Assembly: GCA_001305055.1 (NCBI GenBank)
Contig: BBZX01000002.1
Span: 248,001 to 312,000, forward strand
DNA: 64,000 nucleotides
DNA from: Clostridia bacterium UC5.1-1C12
Lineage (GTDB): Bacteria; Bacillota_I; Bacilli_A; Erysipelotrichales; Erysipelotrichaceae
Reading direction: 5' to 3'
Shown: positions 1 to 9,329 of the stretch, piece by piece
How positions within the stretch are numbered: position 1 is the first letter of the stretch
Layout of the letters: every line of letters starts with the position of its first letter
Position numbers and translations under genes: made by a program
Notes under the pieces: generated by a model
The model's database searches: none
What the model was told of the DNA's origin: nothing
What the model saw: the letters and a program-made list of their open reading frames with translations, nothing else

Positions 1-1
1 A

Positions 2-1174
2 GCAACGATGAGCTTCGCAATCAGCTTTGGTTTGGTTATCGGCTTCGGTATTCCAACCTCGATTGCGGCTACGATTATATTAATTCACTGTCTGCTTCTG
101 ACAACGGATATCATTGGTACATGGTGTCCTGATAATAATAAAGGAACGATCATGGCCGGTGTCATCGGTGCGCTGTATGGCTTGCTGATTCTAATCGGAC
201 TTGATTTTGTCGTAACAGCATTTAGTTATCTGCCATATAATTTCCTTGATGCATTAGGCAGCGTTTCTAAATATGTAACGGTTGCGTTTGCCATTTTCCC
301 TGCCCTTGCTGTTGCTTATCAGCATGGATTCAAAAAAGGTGCTATTACTGCATGTATCGTTGTTGCCGTTTATTTCCTAGTTAAGAAGTTTGGCGTTATT
401 ACCGTTGGTGAAGGCGTTAGTATCGCATTGAATGGCGAAGGTATGGCGATGCTGGCCGGTACGATCGCGATGCTTGCTTTCGCAGCGGCAGTGAAGGCTG
501 AAGGCGGCAGTGCAAATACTGATTTAGTCAATGTTTTCTCTGAAAAAGTAGCTAAGATCAGAAAGAATTGGTTCCTGCTTGCTATCATGGGCGGCTTGCT
601 TGCCTGCGGTACAAGCATGGCAATGATTGCCGGTGACCCAATTTCATTAGCTTTAGTCAGCAATGGCGCAATTTCAGAAGCCGCAATGGCTGCGGCAGCC
701 CGTGCTATCGGCTTTATTCCTTTAGTATTCACAACAGCCATCGTTACCGGTGTTTATGGACCGGCCGGCTGTACGTTTGTCTTCGTTATGGGTCTGTTAT
801 TCTTCAATAATCCATTAGTTGCAATGATTGCCGGCGCAGCGGTCATGATTATTGAATTATTGCTGATCAATGTTTTCGCAAAAGGCATGGATAAATTCCC
901 TGGTGTAAAAGACATGGGTGAGCATATCCGTACTTCAATGAATAAAGTCTTAGAGGTTGCCTTACTTGTTGGTGCTGTCGCATCAGCTGAAGCTATGTCT
1001 GCGGCAGTTGGTCTAAGCGGTATCGGTGCATTATTCGTTATTGGATGTCTGCTGCTGAACCGTGTTTCCAAGAAACCGATTGTTGAACTTGCCGTTGGAC
1101 CGGTTGCTTGTATTCTCTATGGTATTTTGATTAACCTGCTGGTTGTTATTCAATTAGTAACACTGGTAGCTTAA
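2..1174 (+). CDS. yhfT: YhfT-family transporter, 5' partial
   Basis: Polytopic inner-membrane protein of the YhfT family, the presumed transporter of the yhf operon; the substrate is unknown. The reading frame is open to the window edge, so the true start lies upstream; 391 residues are visible against about 434 in E. coli YhfT. Roughly ten hydrophobic segments are evident. The family blocks TAIVTGVYGPAGCTFVF (about residues 243-259) and KVLEVALLVGAVASAEA near the C-terminus are conserved. It lies 70 bp upstream of php in the same direction, as in E. coli where yhfT and php are also operon partners. yhfU would be expected just upstream, outside the window. Family assignment is by recalled similarity; the transport role is inferred from the membrane topology. 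Confidence 0.82.
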   Translation, partial: ATMSFAISFGLVIGFGIPTSIAATIILIHCLLLTTDIIGTWCPDNNKGTIMAGVIGALYGLLILIGLDFVVTAFSYLPYNFLDALGSVSKYVTVAFAIFPALAVAYQHGFKKGAITACIVVAVYFLVKKFGVITVGEGVSIALNGEGMAMLAGTIAMLAFAAAVKAEGGSANTDLVNVFSEKVAKIRKNWFLLAIMGGLLACGTSMAMIAGDPISLALVSNGAISEAAMAAAARAIGFIPLVFTTAIVTGVYGPAGCTFVFVMGLLFFNNPLVAMIAGAAVMIIELLLINVFAKGMDKFPGVKDMGEHIRTSMNKVLEVALLVGAVASAEAMSAAVGLSGIGALFVIGCLLLNRVSKKPIVELAVGPVACILYGILINLLVVIQLVTLVA

Positions 1175-1243
1175 ATTTCATGAAAATGGCGGGTAAAGTG
1201 GCAATCACTTGCTCGTCATTTATTTTAAGAAAGGAGTACACGA

Positions 1244-2122
1244 ATGAAATTAAACGACGGATATACGATGATGCATGAGCATATGCATATTGATTTATCA
1301 GGTGTGAAAAAAGATCAGGATTGCTGTCTTGACTGTTATGATGAAATTTGTGCTGAATTAAAACAGCTGTATAAACAGGGTGTCCGCAATATCTGGGAAG
1401 TAACAAATATTGGTATGGGCAGAGATATCAGTACGATTTTAAAGCTTGAAGAAGCGACAGGGATTCATTTTATGATTTCTACCGGCTGTTATAAAGATCC
1501 ATTCATCCCTGAAGCAATGAGTGCATTCGATACAGAGAAGCTTGCTGAATTGATGATCAGAGAAATCAATGAGGGTATTGAAGGAACCGGTGTTAAAGCA
1601 GATGCGATCGGTGAAATCGGAACCAGTAAAAATGAGTGGACAGAAAATGAAAGAAAGCTGTTTGACGCCGCCATAATTGCACATAGTGCAACACATAAAC
1701 CTATTTATACTCATACAACGCTTGCTACACTGGCGAAGGAACAGGCTGATTATCTGGTAAGCCATGGTGCTGATCCTACGAAGGTAGTTATCGGTCATGT
1801 TGATTTAAGCGGCGATCTTGATTTCATTCGTTCTGTACTGTCAACCGGGGTAACCGTTGGTTTTGATACGATCGGCAAGAATAATTATCTGCCTGATCAG
1901 AAACGTATCGAATTTCTGCTTGCATTAGAAAAGGAGGGCTTGCTGAATCAGGTGGTGTTATCTGAGGATCTGACTAGAAAATCACATCTTAAATATAAGG
2001 GCGGTATTGGATATTGTTATCTTTTTGAAAGCTTTATACCTGAACTGCTCAAAGCCGGCTTATCACAGAATTCTATTGATCTGATGCTGATTGAGAATCC
2101 AAAAAGGATTTTCAGTGATTGA
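1244..2122 (+). CDS. php: phosphotriesterase homology protein (Php/YhfV)
   Basis: Cytoplasmic amidohydrolase-superfamily metal enzyme of the phosphotriesterase (PTE) family. The protein is 292 residues, the same length as E. coli Php. Metal ligands are visible in order: HEH at the start (MMHEHMHID), glutamate in IGEIGT, histidine in YTHTT, histidine in IGHVD and aspartate in LSEDLT. ATG at 1244 follows AAGGAG at a good distance. The stop overlaps the ATG of the next gene (TGATG), so the two are translationally coupled. The natural substrate of Php is not established; PTE-family relatives hydrolyse phosphorylated lactones. Membership of the yhf operon is secure; the reaction is open. Confidence 0.88.
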   Translation: MKLNDGYTMMHEHMHIDLSGVKKDQDCCLDCYDEICAELKQLYKQGVRNIWEVTNIGMGRDISTILKLEEATGIHFMISTGCYKDPFIPEAMSAFDTEKLAELMIREINEGIEGTGVKADAIGEIGTSKNEWTENERKLFDAAIIAHSATHKPIYTHTTLATLAKEQADYLVSHGADPTKVVIGHVDLSGDLDFIRSVLSTGVTVGFDTIGKNNYLPDQKRIEFLLALEKEGLLNQVVLSEDLTRKSHLKYKGGIGYCYLFESFIPELLKAGLSQNSIDLMLIENPKRIFSD

Positions 2123-3119
2123 TGATGGCTCATGCTGATAAAAAGCTGCGTCATTCATTGGCTCAGCTAAATCCCTATCATTCAGTAAATAAATGCTTCA
2201 AGGTGAAGGATGGTGAAATTTATGTAGGCATCAAGGATGTGGAACAGATACCTTCATCTTTAATGAATCAACTGATAAGTAAGGATAAGTATGTTCTGCA
2301 TACCTTGGACGCTCATTCACTGGGCGGCAGGGCTGTCGATCTGCATCTGCAAAATCCGATTACCGGAAGATTTATGACTGGCAGCTCCAGCGGCACCGCC
2401 ATTAATGTTTTGACCTATATCAATGATCTCGGTATCGGTACAGACGGCGGCGGTTCGGTGCTGGCTCCCGCTATGTCGCTGAATTTATTTGGTTTTATAT
2501 CGGAGCTGATTGAGACTGATTATGTAAAGCAGTATACTAAAGAATCAACAGACGGTATAAGCTTCAGTCCTTCTATTGGCTTTATGACCCGTGATTATGC
2601 AATGATGAGCAAGACTATCAGTGATGCTCTTGATATTCGCTCTGAATATAAAGCGTTGAAAATCTTTGTCAGTGAAGAAGATTGCCATGATTATTCATTT
2701 GCCTGCCAAAGAAAGAACTTACCGGCTCTTTATGCAGACCGGAAAACTTGATTCGGTGTTTGAACACTCTTTTATCTGAGTGTGATGTGCTGCTGTCTTA
2801 TGAAGGACCTGTTGATGGTTGCGGTATCGGAGATACCATTTTCGGACATTTTGATGAGCGGACACATGAACTTCAAATGAGGGCGAATAAAGGATTTATC
2901 CGAGTTGTAAACATGGTCAATGCTACGGCCTTAAGCGTGCCGGCCGCATCATTAGGCTGTGCCTATGTGTTGATTTGTGAGAGTAAAAAGGAAAAGATTG
3001 CGGCGATGCTGGGACTTGCTGAAGAATTAGCGCATGAACCTGATGCCACGCTGCATCGTTATTTCAGTAATCTGTCAATGTATTTTTCAAAAGGATATCA
3101 AAGCGAGGAGGAAAAATGA
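2122..3119 (+). CDS. short amidase-signature family protein (one frameshift)
   Basis: Amidase-signature hydrolase of about 332 residues, read in two frames: 2122-2751 and then the frame ending at 3119. The first part carries NPITGRFMTGSSSGTAINV and GIGTDGGGSVLAPAMSLNLFGF, matching the family's Ser-Ser region (GGSSGG ... GTDTGGSIR.PA). The second part ends with the usual EGPVDG ... NMVNATALSVPAASLG block. The frame change lies shortly upstream of 2748. The protein is far shorter than typical amidases (450-500 residues), and I cannot place the canonical N-terminal catalytic lysine, so activity is uncertain. It overlaps php by 1 base and yhfS by 4. An amidase-type gene here is not part of the E. 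coli yhf operon. Confidence 0.75.
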
Positions 3120-4218
3120 TGAAAACATATCCGCTGCACTCCATTTCATTGGAGGAAGCTAAACAAAAGCAGTTTGCTTTGGTTGATGAAATATGCCGTG
3201 AATTTGAAGGGGCTGAGTTTTTGAATCTGGGTGATTTAGGCGTTGTTCAGCCAGGTAATAAGCCAACCTATGCGGGAAAAGCCGAACGGGTGCTGGCGCG
3301 TTTTTTCCATGCAGAGAAAGCAATCTTGGTAACAGGCGCCGGAACCGGTGCAATTCGCTGGGGCTTAACCGCCATGCTGAAGCCAAACAGTAAAGTGCTG
3401 GTTCATAAAGCTCCCGTTTATCCGACTACATTAACTTCGCTAAAGGGGCTGAATGCTGTTTTAGTCGAGGCTGATTTCAATGATTTGAGTGATATACGCA
3501 GTGTCATGAAGGAAAATGAGATAGATGCCGCCATCGTTCAGTATACAAGACAGAAGCCCGATGACAGCTATGACATGGGGGAAGTGATTGAATGCATAAA
3601 GGCATGTAAAAATGTACCGATTCTTACGGATGATAATTATGCGGCGATGAAGGTCGATAAAATCGGTATCGAATTAGGTGCTGATCTGAGTGCTTTTTCT
3701 GCATTTAAACTGCTTGGGCCGGAAGGCGTCGGCGTATTGCTGGGGAAGGCTGATTTGATCGATGAGGTAGAACGCAATAATTATTCCGGCGGCAGTAAGG
3801 TTCAGGGCTGGCAGGCAATGGAGTTGCTGAGGATGCTTGTCTATGCACCGTCGCGTTGGCAATTCAGGCAGAAGAAAATGAAAAGGCTGTAAGCCTGCTG
3901 AATGACGGCAGTATTCCGGAAATTAAAGATGCCTTTCTCGCTAATGCCCAATCTAAGGTATTGCTTGTAGAATTTAGGGAAGCTATTGCCGAACAGGTAT
4001 TGATCGAAGCACAGAAGCTTGGGGCTGCGCCTAATCCTGTGGGAGCTGAATCAAAATATGAGGTCTTACCGATGTTTTACCGTGTGTCCGGAACTTTTTT
4101 AAAGAATGATCCGACATTAAAAACACGAATGATTCGTATAAATCCAATGCGCAGCGGCAGTGATACGATCGTGCGTATTCTGAAGGAAAGCATAAGGAAG
4201 GTGAAAGAATGTTCTTAA
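3116..4218 (+). CDS. yhfS: YhfS-type PLP-dependent aminotransferase-like protein (one frameshift)
   Basis: Fold-type I PLP enzyme of the YhfS family; the reaction is unknown. Corrected length is about 367 residues against 361 in E. coli. The PLP region shows TGAGTGAIRWGL (cofactor phosphate contact), LTDDNYAAMK and SAFSAFKLLGPEGVGV, whose lysine is the expected Schiff-base residue. The frame breaks near 3850: adding one G (CACCGGTCGCG) gives YAPVALAIQAEENEKAV and joins the halves, so a base-calling deletion is likely. ATG follows GAGGAGGAAAA. The next gene overlaps by 10 bp. YhfS, YhfX and YhfW occur together in yhf operons, suggesting a pathway on an amino-acid-like substrate; this is inference. 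Confidence 0.82.
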
Positions 4219-5366
4219 GCTCTACATTAAGGAGAAATAAAGAGCTTATCGAAGCTTCTTTCCAATTGCATCAGCAGGGGAGGATTCTGCCTGACACGTA
4301 TGTAATTGATCTTGATACTTTAAAAAAGAATGCGAAACAGATGCTGGATGCCGCAGAAAAACAGAATATTTCATTATATTTTATGCTGAAACAATTAGGC
4401 CGGAATCCTTTGATTGCCAAGGAGTTAGTGAAGCTTGGATATGAAGGCGCTGTGGTTGTTGATTTCAAAGAAGCAAAGGTCATGATGAAGCATCAAATAC
4501 CGATTGCCAATGTGGGTCATCTTGTACAGACACCAAGGGCAATGATTCAGGAGCTTGTGAATTATGGCTGTCATTACTTTACGATATTTTCTATCGATAA
4601 GGCTCGTGAAATCAATGAATGTGCTAAAGCAGCCGGAATCAGACAAAAGGTATTGCTGAAGGTCGTAGGCCCTGAAGATATGATTTACAGCGGTCAGACG
4701 GCAGGCTTTCGTTTAGCGGGTTTAGATAATGATATTGAAGCGTTGAAACAGCTTGATCATATAGAGATTGCCGGCGTTACTTCTTTCCCATGTTTCCTGT
4801 ACAGTGAGGAAAAGGATACGATAGCGCCGACACCGAATATGGATTCTTTGCTGAAGGCGAAGGAAATGCTGAAGAAGCATGGCATTCAAATTGAAAATGT
4901 CAATGCGCCTTCCGCAACCTGCACGTTCACCCTCGAGCAAATGAAGAACTATCCGATCAACAGCGGTGAGCCGGGGCATGGCTTAAGCGGAACAACACCG
5001 CTGCACGCATATAAGGAATGTGTGGAAGTGCCATGTGTAACGTATGTCAGTGAGATTTCACATAATTTTGATGATCGCTCTTATTGCTATGGCGGCGGAT
5101 TTTACCGGCGTTCTCATGTGGCCAATGCCTATGTCGGCAAGTGTATGGAAGATGCCTGTGAATGTCATGTTGAACCGCCGAGTCTTGAAAGTATTGATTA
5201 TTACTTTGAATTAGATAAGCCTTGTCATGTAAGCGATACGGTGATTATGGCATTTCGATTCCAGATCTTTGTTACACGCAGTCATGTAGCGGTCGTGGAA
5301 GGCATCCATGAGGGTGAGATGAAGCTGCTGGGTATCTATAACAGCTTAGGAGATGAGGTTCAATGA
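4209..5366 (+). CDS. yhfX: YhfX-type alanine-racemase-fold PLP protein
   Basis: Fold-type III PLP protein (alanine racemase N-terminal barrel plus C-terminal beta domain), 385 residues against 387 in E. coli YhfX; intact. The N-terminal segment TYVIDLDTLKKNAKQM is typical, but the usual lysine-containing YAVVKANAYG motif appears as SLYFMLKQLGRNP, as in YhfX. The C-terminal half has YCYGGGFYRRSH. ATG 4209 follows AAGGAAGGTG and lies inside the end of yhfS; the stop overlaps yhfW (ATGA). The substrate is unknown. Racemase or decarboxylase activity on an amino-acid-like compound is the natural guess. Confidence 0.87.
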   Translation: MFLSSTLRRNKELIEASFQLHQQGRILPDTYVIDLDTLKKNAKQMLDAAEKQNISLYFMLKQLGRNPLIAKELVKLGYEGAVVVDFKEAKVMMKHQIPIANVGHLVQTPRAMIQELVNYGCHYFTIFSIDKAREINECAKAAGIRQKVLLKVVGPEDMIYSGQTAGFRLAGLDNDIEALKQLDHIEIAGVTSFPCFLYSEEKDTIAPTPNMDSLLKAKEMLKKHGIQIENVNAPSATCTFTLEQMKNYPINSGEPGHGLSGTTPLHAYKECVEVPCVTYVSEISHNFDDRSYCYGGGFYRRSHVANAYVGKCMEDACECHVEPPSLESIDYYFELDKPCHVSDTVIMAFRFQIFVTRSHVAVVEGIHEGEMKLLGIYNSLGDEVQ

Positions 5367-6583
5367 ATAAACGATTTGTAGTCATAGTCTTGGATGGCTT
5401 TGGTGTTGGGGCCATGGAGGATGCTGCTGTGGCTCGTCCCGGTGATGAGAAAAGTTCAACCCTTGGCAGTATACTGCATGACTTTCCTGATTTGAAGCTT
5501 CCGACCTTAGAGCGTTTAGGCTTGATGAACGCATATGGTCAGGCAAGTCAATGTATGAATTTAAGTAAAGAGGCAAACTTTGGAAAAAGTGAATTAATGC
5601 ATTTTGGTGCTGATACGTTTATGGGTCATCAGGAGATCATGGGAACATTGCCGAAGAAGCCCAAGGTTCAGCCCTTTCAAGATCAGGTAGATGCTGTGGC
5701 TGAGCATTTAAAGAAGCTGGGTCATAAGGTTGAATATTTAAGCAATGGCAAACTGCGTTATCTGCTTGTTGATGATGCATGTACGGTGGCAGATAATATC
5801 GATGCGGATTTTGGGATGGCGTATAACTGCACAGCGCCCCTTGACGTGCTTCCTTTTGAAAAAGAATTGGAAATTGCTCAGCAGGTCAGAGAGGTTGTGA
5901 CTGTCAACCGAGTGATTCCATTCGGCGGTACCGGCAATACGATAGCTGATGTATTAGCTGCTGAAGAAACGAGAGAGGATCGCTTTATTGGAATTCATGC
6001 GGTTAAATCGAAGTCATATGAACAGGGCTATATGTGCCGCCATCTTGGTTATGGTGTGGATAAGAGCGTTCAGGCACCGACGATACTTACTGATGCAGGC
6101 ATACCGGTGACATTGCTTGGCAAGGTGGCGGATATTGTAGCGAATGACGGCGGCAAGTCGATTTCCTGTGTAGATACAGGTGAAGTGCTGGATCTGACGC
6201 TTGATGCCGTGAAGTCTATGAAGCATGGTTTTATCTGTACCAATGTGCAGGAGACCGATCTTGCCGGTCACAGTCAGGATGCTAAGTGGTACATGGAATT
6301 GCTGAAGCTGGCGGACGCAAAGATCGCGCAGATCATTGAACTGCTGAATGATGAGGATGTGCTGGTCGTGATGGCAGATCATGGCAACGATCCGGATATT
6401 GGTCATAACAAGCATACGCGTGAAAATGTGCCGCTGTTGGTATGGCATGGGCAGGTGCATGGCGTTGAGTTAGGCTTGCGGAAATCATTATCCGACGTAG
6501 GAGCCAGTGTCTGTGATTTCTTCCATGTTAAAAAGCCTCAGAATGGTGAATCGTTTATGAAGCTGCTTGATCGTAATAAATGA
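5363..6583 (+). CDS. yhfW: YhfW-type phosphopentomutase-like metalloenzyme
   Basis: Alkaline-phosphatase-superfamily protein resembling phosphopentomutase (DeoB), 406 residues against 408 in E. coli YhfW; intact. The N-terminus FVVIVLDGFGVGAMEDA holds the first metal aspartate; TFMGHQEIMGT is the nucleophile-region motif; the C-terminal VVMADHGNDPDIGHNKHTRE provides the DHGNDP and HTRE metal ligands shared with DeoB. It is the last gene of the operon and is followed by a terminator. It probably moves or removes a phosphate on a sugar-phosphate-like substrate made by the other yhf enzymes, but this has not been shown for the family as far as I know. Confidence 0.87.
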   Translation: MNKRFVVIVLDGFGVGAMEDAAVARPGDEKSSTLGSILHDFPDLKLPTLERLGLMNAYGQASQCMNLSKEANFGKSELMHFGADTFMGHQEIMGTLPKKPKVQPFQDQVDAVAEHLKKLGHKVEYLSNGKLRYLLVDDACTVADNIDADFGMAYNCTAPLDVLPFEKELEIAQQVREVVTVNRVIPFGGTGNTIADVLAAEETREDRFIGIHAVKSKSYEQGYMCRHLGYGVDKSVQAPTILTDAGIPVTLLGKVADIVANDGGKSISCVDTGEVLDLTLDAVKSMKHGFICTNVQETDLAGHSQDAKWYMELLKLADAKIAQIIELLNDEDVLVVMADHGNDPDIGHNKHTRENVPLLVWHGQVHGVELGLRKSLSDVGASVCDFFHVKKPQNGESFMKLLDRNK

Positions 6584-6658
6584 TGAGTTACTGGGTGGAG
6601 AAAGTCATCATCAATGAGATTGCAGCGTGCTGCTAAGTGTTTATATTTGAATTAAATG

Positions 6659-6687
6659 GAGAAGTGTGTGAAGCATTTCTCTTTTTC
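6659..6687 (+). terminator. intrinsic terminator after the yhf operon
   Basis: GAGAAGTG (6659-6666), a 7-base loop and CATTTCTC (6674-6681), an 8-bp stem with one G-T pair, followed by TTTTTCT. It closes the operon 75 bp after yhfW. Confidence 0.75.
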
Positions 6688-6753
6688 TATATTAGTAAGT
6701 CTTGGTAGAAAATAAGATTGATTAAGAATCGATAAAATATTCACATAAGCTTC

Positions 6754-6781
6754 TTGACATTAAGAATGAAAACGTTATACT
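6754..6781 (+). promoter_or_regulatory. promoter of the FMN/FAD reductase gene
   Basis: Consensus -35 TTGACA (6754-6759), 16-bp spacer and TATACT -10 (6776-6781). A cre-like sequence TGAAAACGTTATAC (6767-6780, 12 of 14 consensus positions) overlaps the -10, so CcpA control is possible but weaker than for the site at 61310. Confidence 0.75.
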
Positions 6782-6786
6782 AATAG

Positions 6787-6801
6787 TAGACCGTTCGTCT
6801 A
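6787..6801 (+). promoter_or_regulatory. TetR-type operator
   Basis: Inverted repeat TAGACCGTTCGTCTA just downstream of the -10. It closely resembles the TAGACCGnTCGGTCTA-like boxes of LmrA/QdoR-type TetR regulators. The regulator at 8699 belongs to this type (GSFYHYFPGGK helix), so local repression of 6829-8614 is the simple reading. Confidence 0.65.
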
Positions 6802-6828
6802 GTAAAGGGAAACGGATAGGAGGAACAA

Positions 6829-8614
6829 ATGAAAAAGGCAAAATTATTAAGCTTATGCTTAGCCGGTGCTTTGATTTTCTCTGGCTGTGCGCCTAAAAAT
6901 GACGCACCTGTTGAAAATACAACAGGAATGACAGCCGGAACGTATGAAGCTGCGGCAAAAGGATTTGGCGGTGATATCAAGATCGCAGTGACTGTTGATG
7001 CTGAGAAAATCACCAATATTGAAGTGTTAGAAAATTCCGAAACAGAAAATATCGGCGGTGCTGCATTACCAACGCTGGTACAAGAGGTTTTGGATAAACA
7101 GAGTGTAGCTATTGATACAGTAAGCGGTGCTACTGTTACCAGCAATGGCTTCATTGAAGCATTAAAGGATGCATTGACTCAGGCAGGCGCTGATATGGAG
7201 AAGATGAGCCAGGTCGTTGAAGGCAATACAGAAAAGGAAACTGTTGAGTTAACGACTGATATTCTGGTTATCGGCGGCGGCGGTGCCGGTTTGACTGCTT
7301 CATTATCTGCCTTCAGGAAGGGAATAAGTTGTTTTATTAGAAAAGATGTCATTTGCCGGCGGTGCTTCATCAATGGCTGGTGCCGGTACGACAGCAACCG
7401 GCAGTAAATGGCAGATTGAATCAGGCTATGAGGATAGTCCTGAACAATTAAAGGCTGATATGCTTGCGAATGGACATAACCACAATGATGAAGCTACCTT
7501 GGATATTTTCGTAAATACCGTAGGTGCTGCTTTTGACTGGTTAGTGGATCCGGAAGGGGCAAATGTTGAATATGATAACTCTGAACCTGGACGTACTTAT
7601 TCAGGTGTCGGACGCGGAGCAGGTGTTGTTAAGACATTGCTTCAGCACGTAAAGGATGCCGGCGGTGAAGTTTATCTGGATACTGCAGGTACTGAATTAA
7701 TTGTTGAAAATGGCAAGGTTGTCGGTGCTAAGGCAGAAGGTAAGGATAAGATTTATACGATTAATGCAAAGGCTGTCATTTTGGCAACCGGCGGTTTCGG
7801 TGCTAATGATGAATTGGTGCCTGCTGAATATCAGGAATTTGTTTATGCCGGTGCAGCCGGTGCGACTGGTGATGCGATTGAAATGACCAAGGCTGTGGAT
7901 GCTGATTTGATCAACATGGAATTCGTAAATGTTCAGCCTAACAGTATCGTTATGCCTAGCGGTTTAGGTCAATACTGCAACCCTGGTGTAGGCGGTGCTT
8001 ATAAAGCAAGCGGTGCTTTCTTAGTCAATGAAAAGGGTGTTCGTTTTGCGAATGAACAAGGCAATGCTTATGATTTGATTCAGGCTATGAAGCCGAATAA
8101 AGCTAATTATTTGATTTTAGATCAGACTTCCTTTGATGCATTTAATAAGGGAATGATCGGCAGCAATATTTATACTGAAGAAAATGTTGCTGAATGGCTG
8201 GAGAATAATGGTGCTTCAAATCCAGTGATGGTTAAGGGTGAATCACTTGAAGATTTAGCTAAGACTTTAAGTCTGCCGGAGGGTACACTTACGGCAGCTG
8301 CTGAGAAATTTAATGCGGATGTAGCTGTCGGTACTGATGAATTCGGCAGAAAATTAAGTGCTGAGATCAGCAGTGATGGCCCTTATTATGCTGTACAGAT
8401 GTGGCTGCGTTATTATGCAACGCTTGGTGGTCTGCATATCAATGATCAGATGCAGGTTCTGAATACGAAGCAGGAGGCTGTTGATGGCTTGTTTGCTGCC
8501 GGTGAGGTTGTCGGCGGTCTTGAAGGTGATATTTATTACGGCGGTTCATTGTTCGGTTGGGCAATGACTAGCGGAAGAAATGCCGGTGTGTCTGCATCTT
8601 CAATGATTAAATAG
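6829..8614 (+). CDS. FMN-binding/FAD lipoprotein reductase, fumarate/urocanate reductase type (one frameshift)
   Basis: Extracytoplasmic flavoprotein reductase of about 595 residues. A lipoprotein signal with lipobox FSGC (cysteine at about 22) is followed by an FMN_bind domain (about 38-125) containing VSGATVTS, the motif whose threonine is covalently flavinylated by ApbE. After that comes an FAD_binding_2 domain starting ILVIGGGGAGLTAS and ending GGSLFGWAMTSGRNAG. The frame breaks at about 7321-7330, between FRKGIS and VVLLEKMSFAGGAS. Family members reduce fumarate, urocanate or other enoates outside the membrane, fed by membrane electron carriers; the substrate here is unknown. Two paralogues lie at 37306 and 53140. 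Promoter and TetR operator lie directly upstream. Confidence 0.85.
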
Positions 8615-8641
8615 GAAGAGAAATTTGTAAATTTTAAAAAT

Positions 8642-8672
8642 AAGGGGTTGATATTAAAGATCAGCCCTTTAT
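8642..8672 (+). terminator. probable terminator after the reductase
   Basis: AAGGGGTTGAT (8642-8652) pairs with ATCAGCCCTT (8660-8669) with one bulged G, followed by TATTATAAAAA. The T tract is weak. Confidence 0.5.
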
Positions 8673-8698
8673 TATAAAAAAGTAAGGGTGGTGGCCGT

Positions 8699-9279
8699 AT
8701 GAATCACAGCGCAGAGAAACGGGAGCTTATTTTAAAGAATGCGTCAATGTTATTTTCACAGAAGGGTTATTTTGGTGTTGGTATTAATGAAATCGTGAGT
8801 GCATGTGATATTCCTAAGGGGTCTTTTTATCATTATTTTCCTGGTGGGAAAATCAGCTTGCGGTTGAGGTCGTTCATGATGCTTATAATAAAATGGAAAT
8901 GGGTATTCGAAAGAATATTTTCTCTGTGTCAGAGAGTGCAGTTGAGGTGTTTTGCTGGATGGCGGAGTGTCTGGCCAGGGATATTGATGAAAGACGGGAA
9001 GGATTGAAGTCGCTGATTATTACGTTTATGGGTATTGAAGCTACTTATATCAGTGAGGAATTGGCGGTTGCTTCGAAGGAGGTTTATCACAAGTGGGAGG
9101 TTTTGTATAGTGAGAAGCTGATGCAGTGCGGCTATGATGAAGTGAATGCAGAAAGGTATTCGAAGATGCTGCTGACGCTGATTCATGGTAATCTGATTTC
9201 CTGCTGGATCAGTAAGGATTCGACGAATTTAAGGAATATTAAAAATCTGCTGCCGAACTTGCTGCCTGATGAAAAGTAG
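8699..9279 (+). CDS. TetR-family regulator, LmrA/QdoR type (one frameshift)
   Basis: Transcriptional repressor of about 193 residues. The N-terminal helix-turn-helix KNASMLFSQKGYFGVGINEIVSACDIPKGSFYHYFPGGK is canonical TetR, and the YHYFPGGK ending is that of the LmrA/QdoR subgroup. The frame breaks in an A run at 8849-8852: adding one A gives PGGKNQLAVEVVHDAYNKMEMGI and joins 8699-9007 to the frame ending 9279. The C-terminal ligand-binding part shows nothing specific. It lies 85 bp downstream of the reductase, whose promoter has a matching operator. The inducer is probably a substrate of the reductase; this is inference. Confidence 0.82.
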
Positions 9280-9290
9280 GCAGCTTTTTT
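9261..9290 (+). terminator. terminator overlapping the tetR stop codon
   Basis: GCTGCCT (9261-9267) and AGGCAGC (9278-9284), a perfect 7-bp stem, then six T. The 3' arm includes the tetR stop codon, so the hairpin lies within the coding end. Confidence 0.8.
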
Positions 9291-9291
9291 G

Positions 9292-9300
9292 TGGTATAAT
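9292..9300 (+). promoter_or_regulatory. extended -10 promoter of the rRNA methyltransferase
   Basis: TGGTATAAT, an extended -10 (TGn plus consensus TATAAT), 30 bp upstream of the ATG at 9330. No good -35 is visible, as is common with extended -10 sites. Confidence 0.55.
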
Positions 9301-9329
9301 GGTGAAAATAAGGATGAGAGTGAGTGCTG

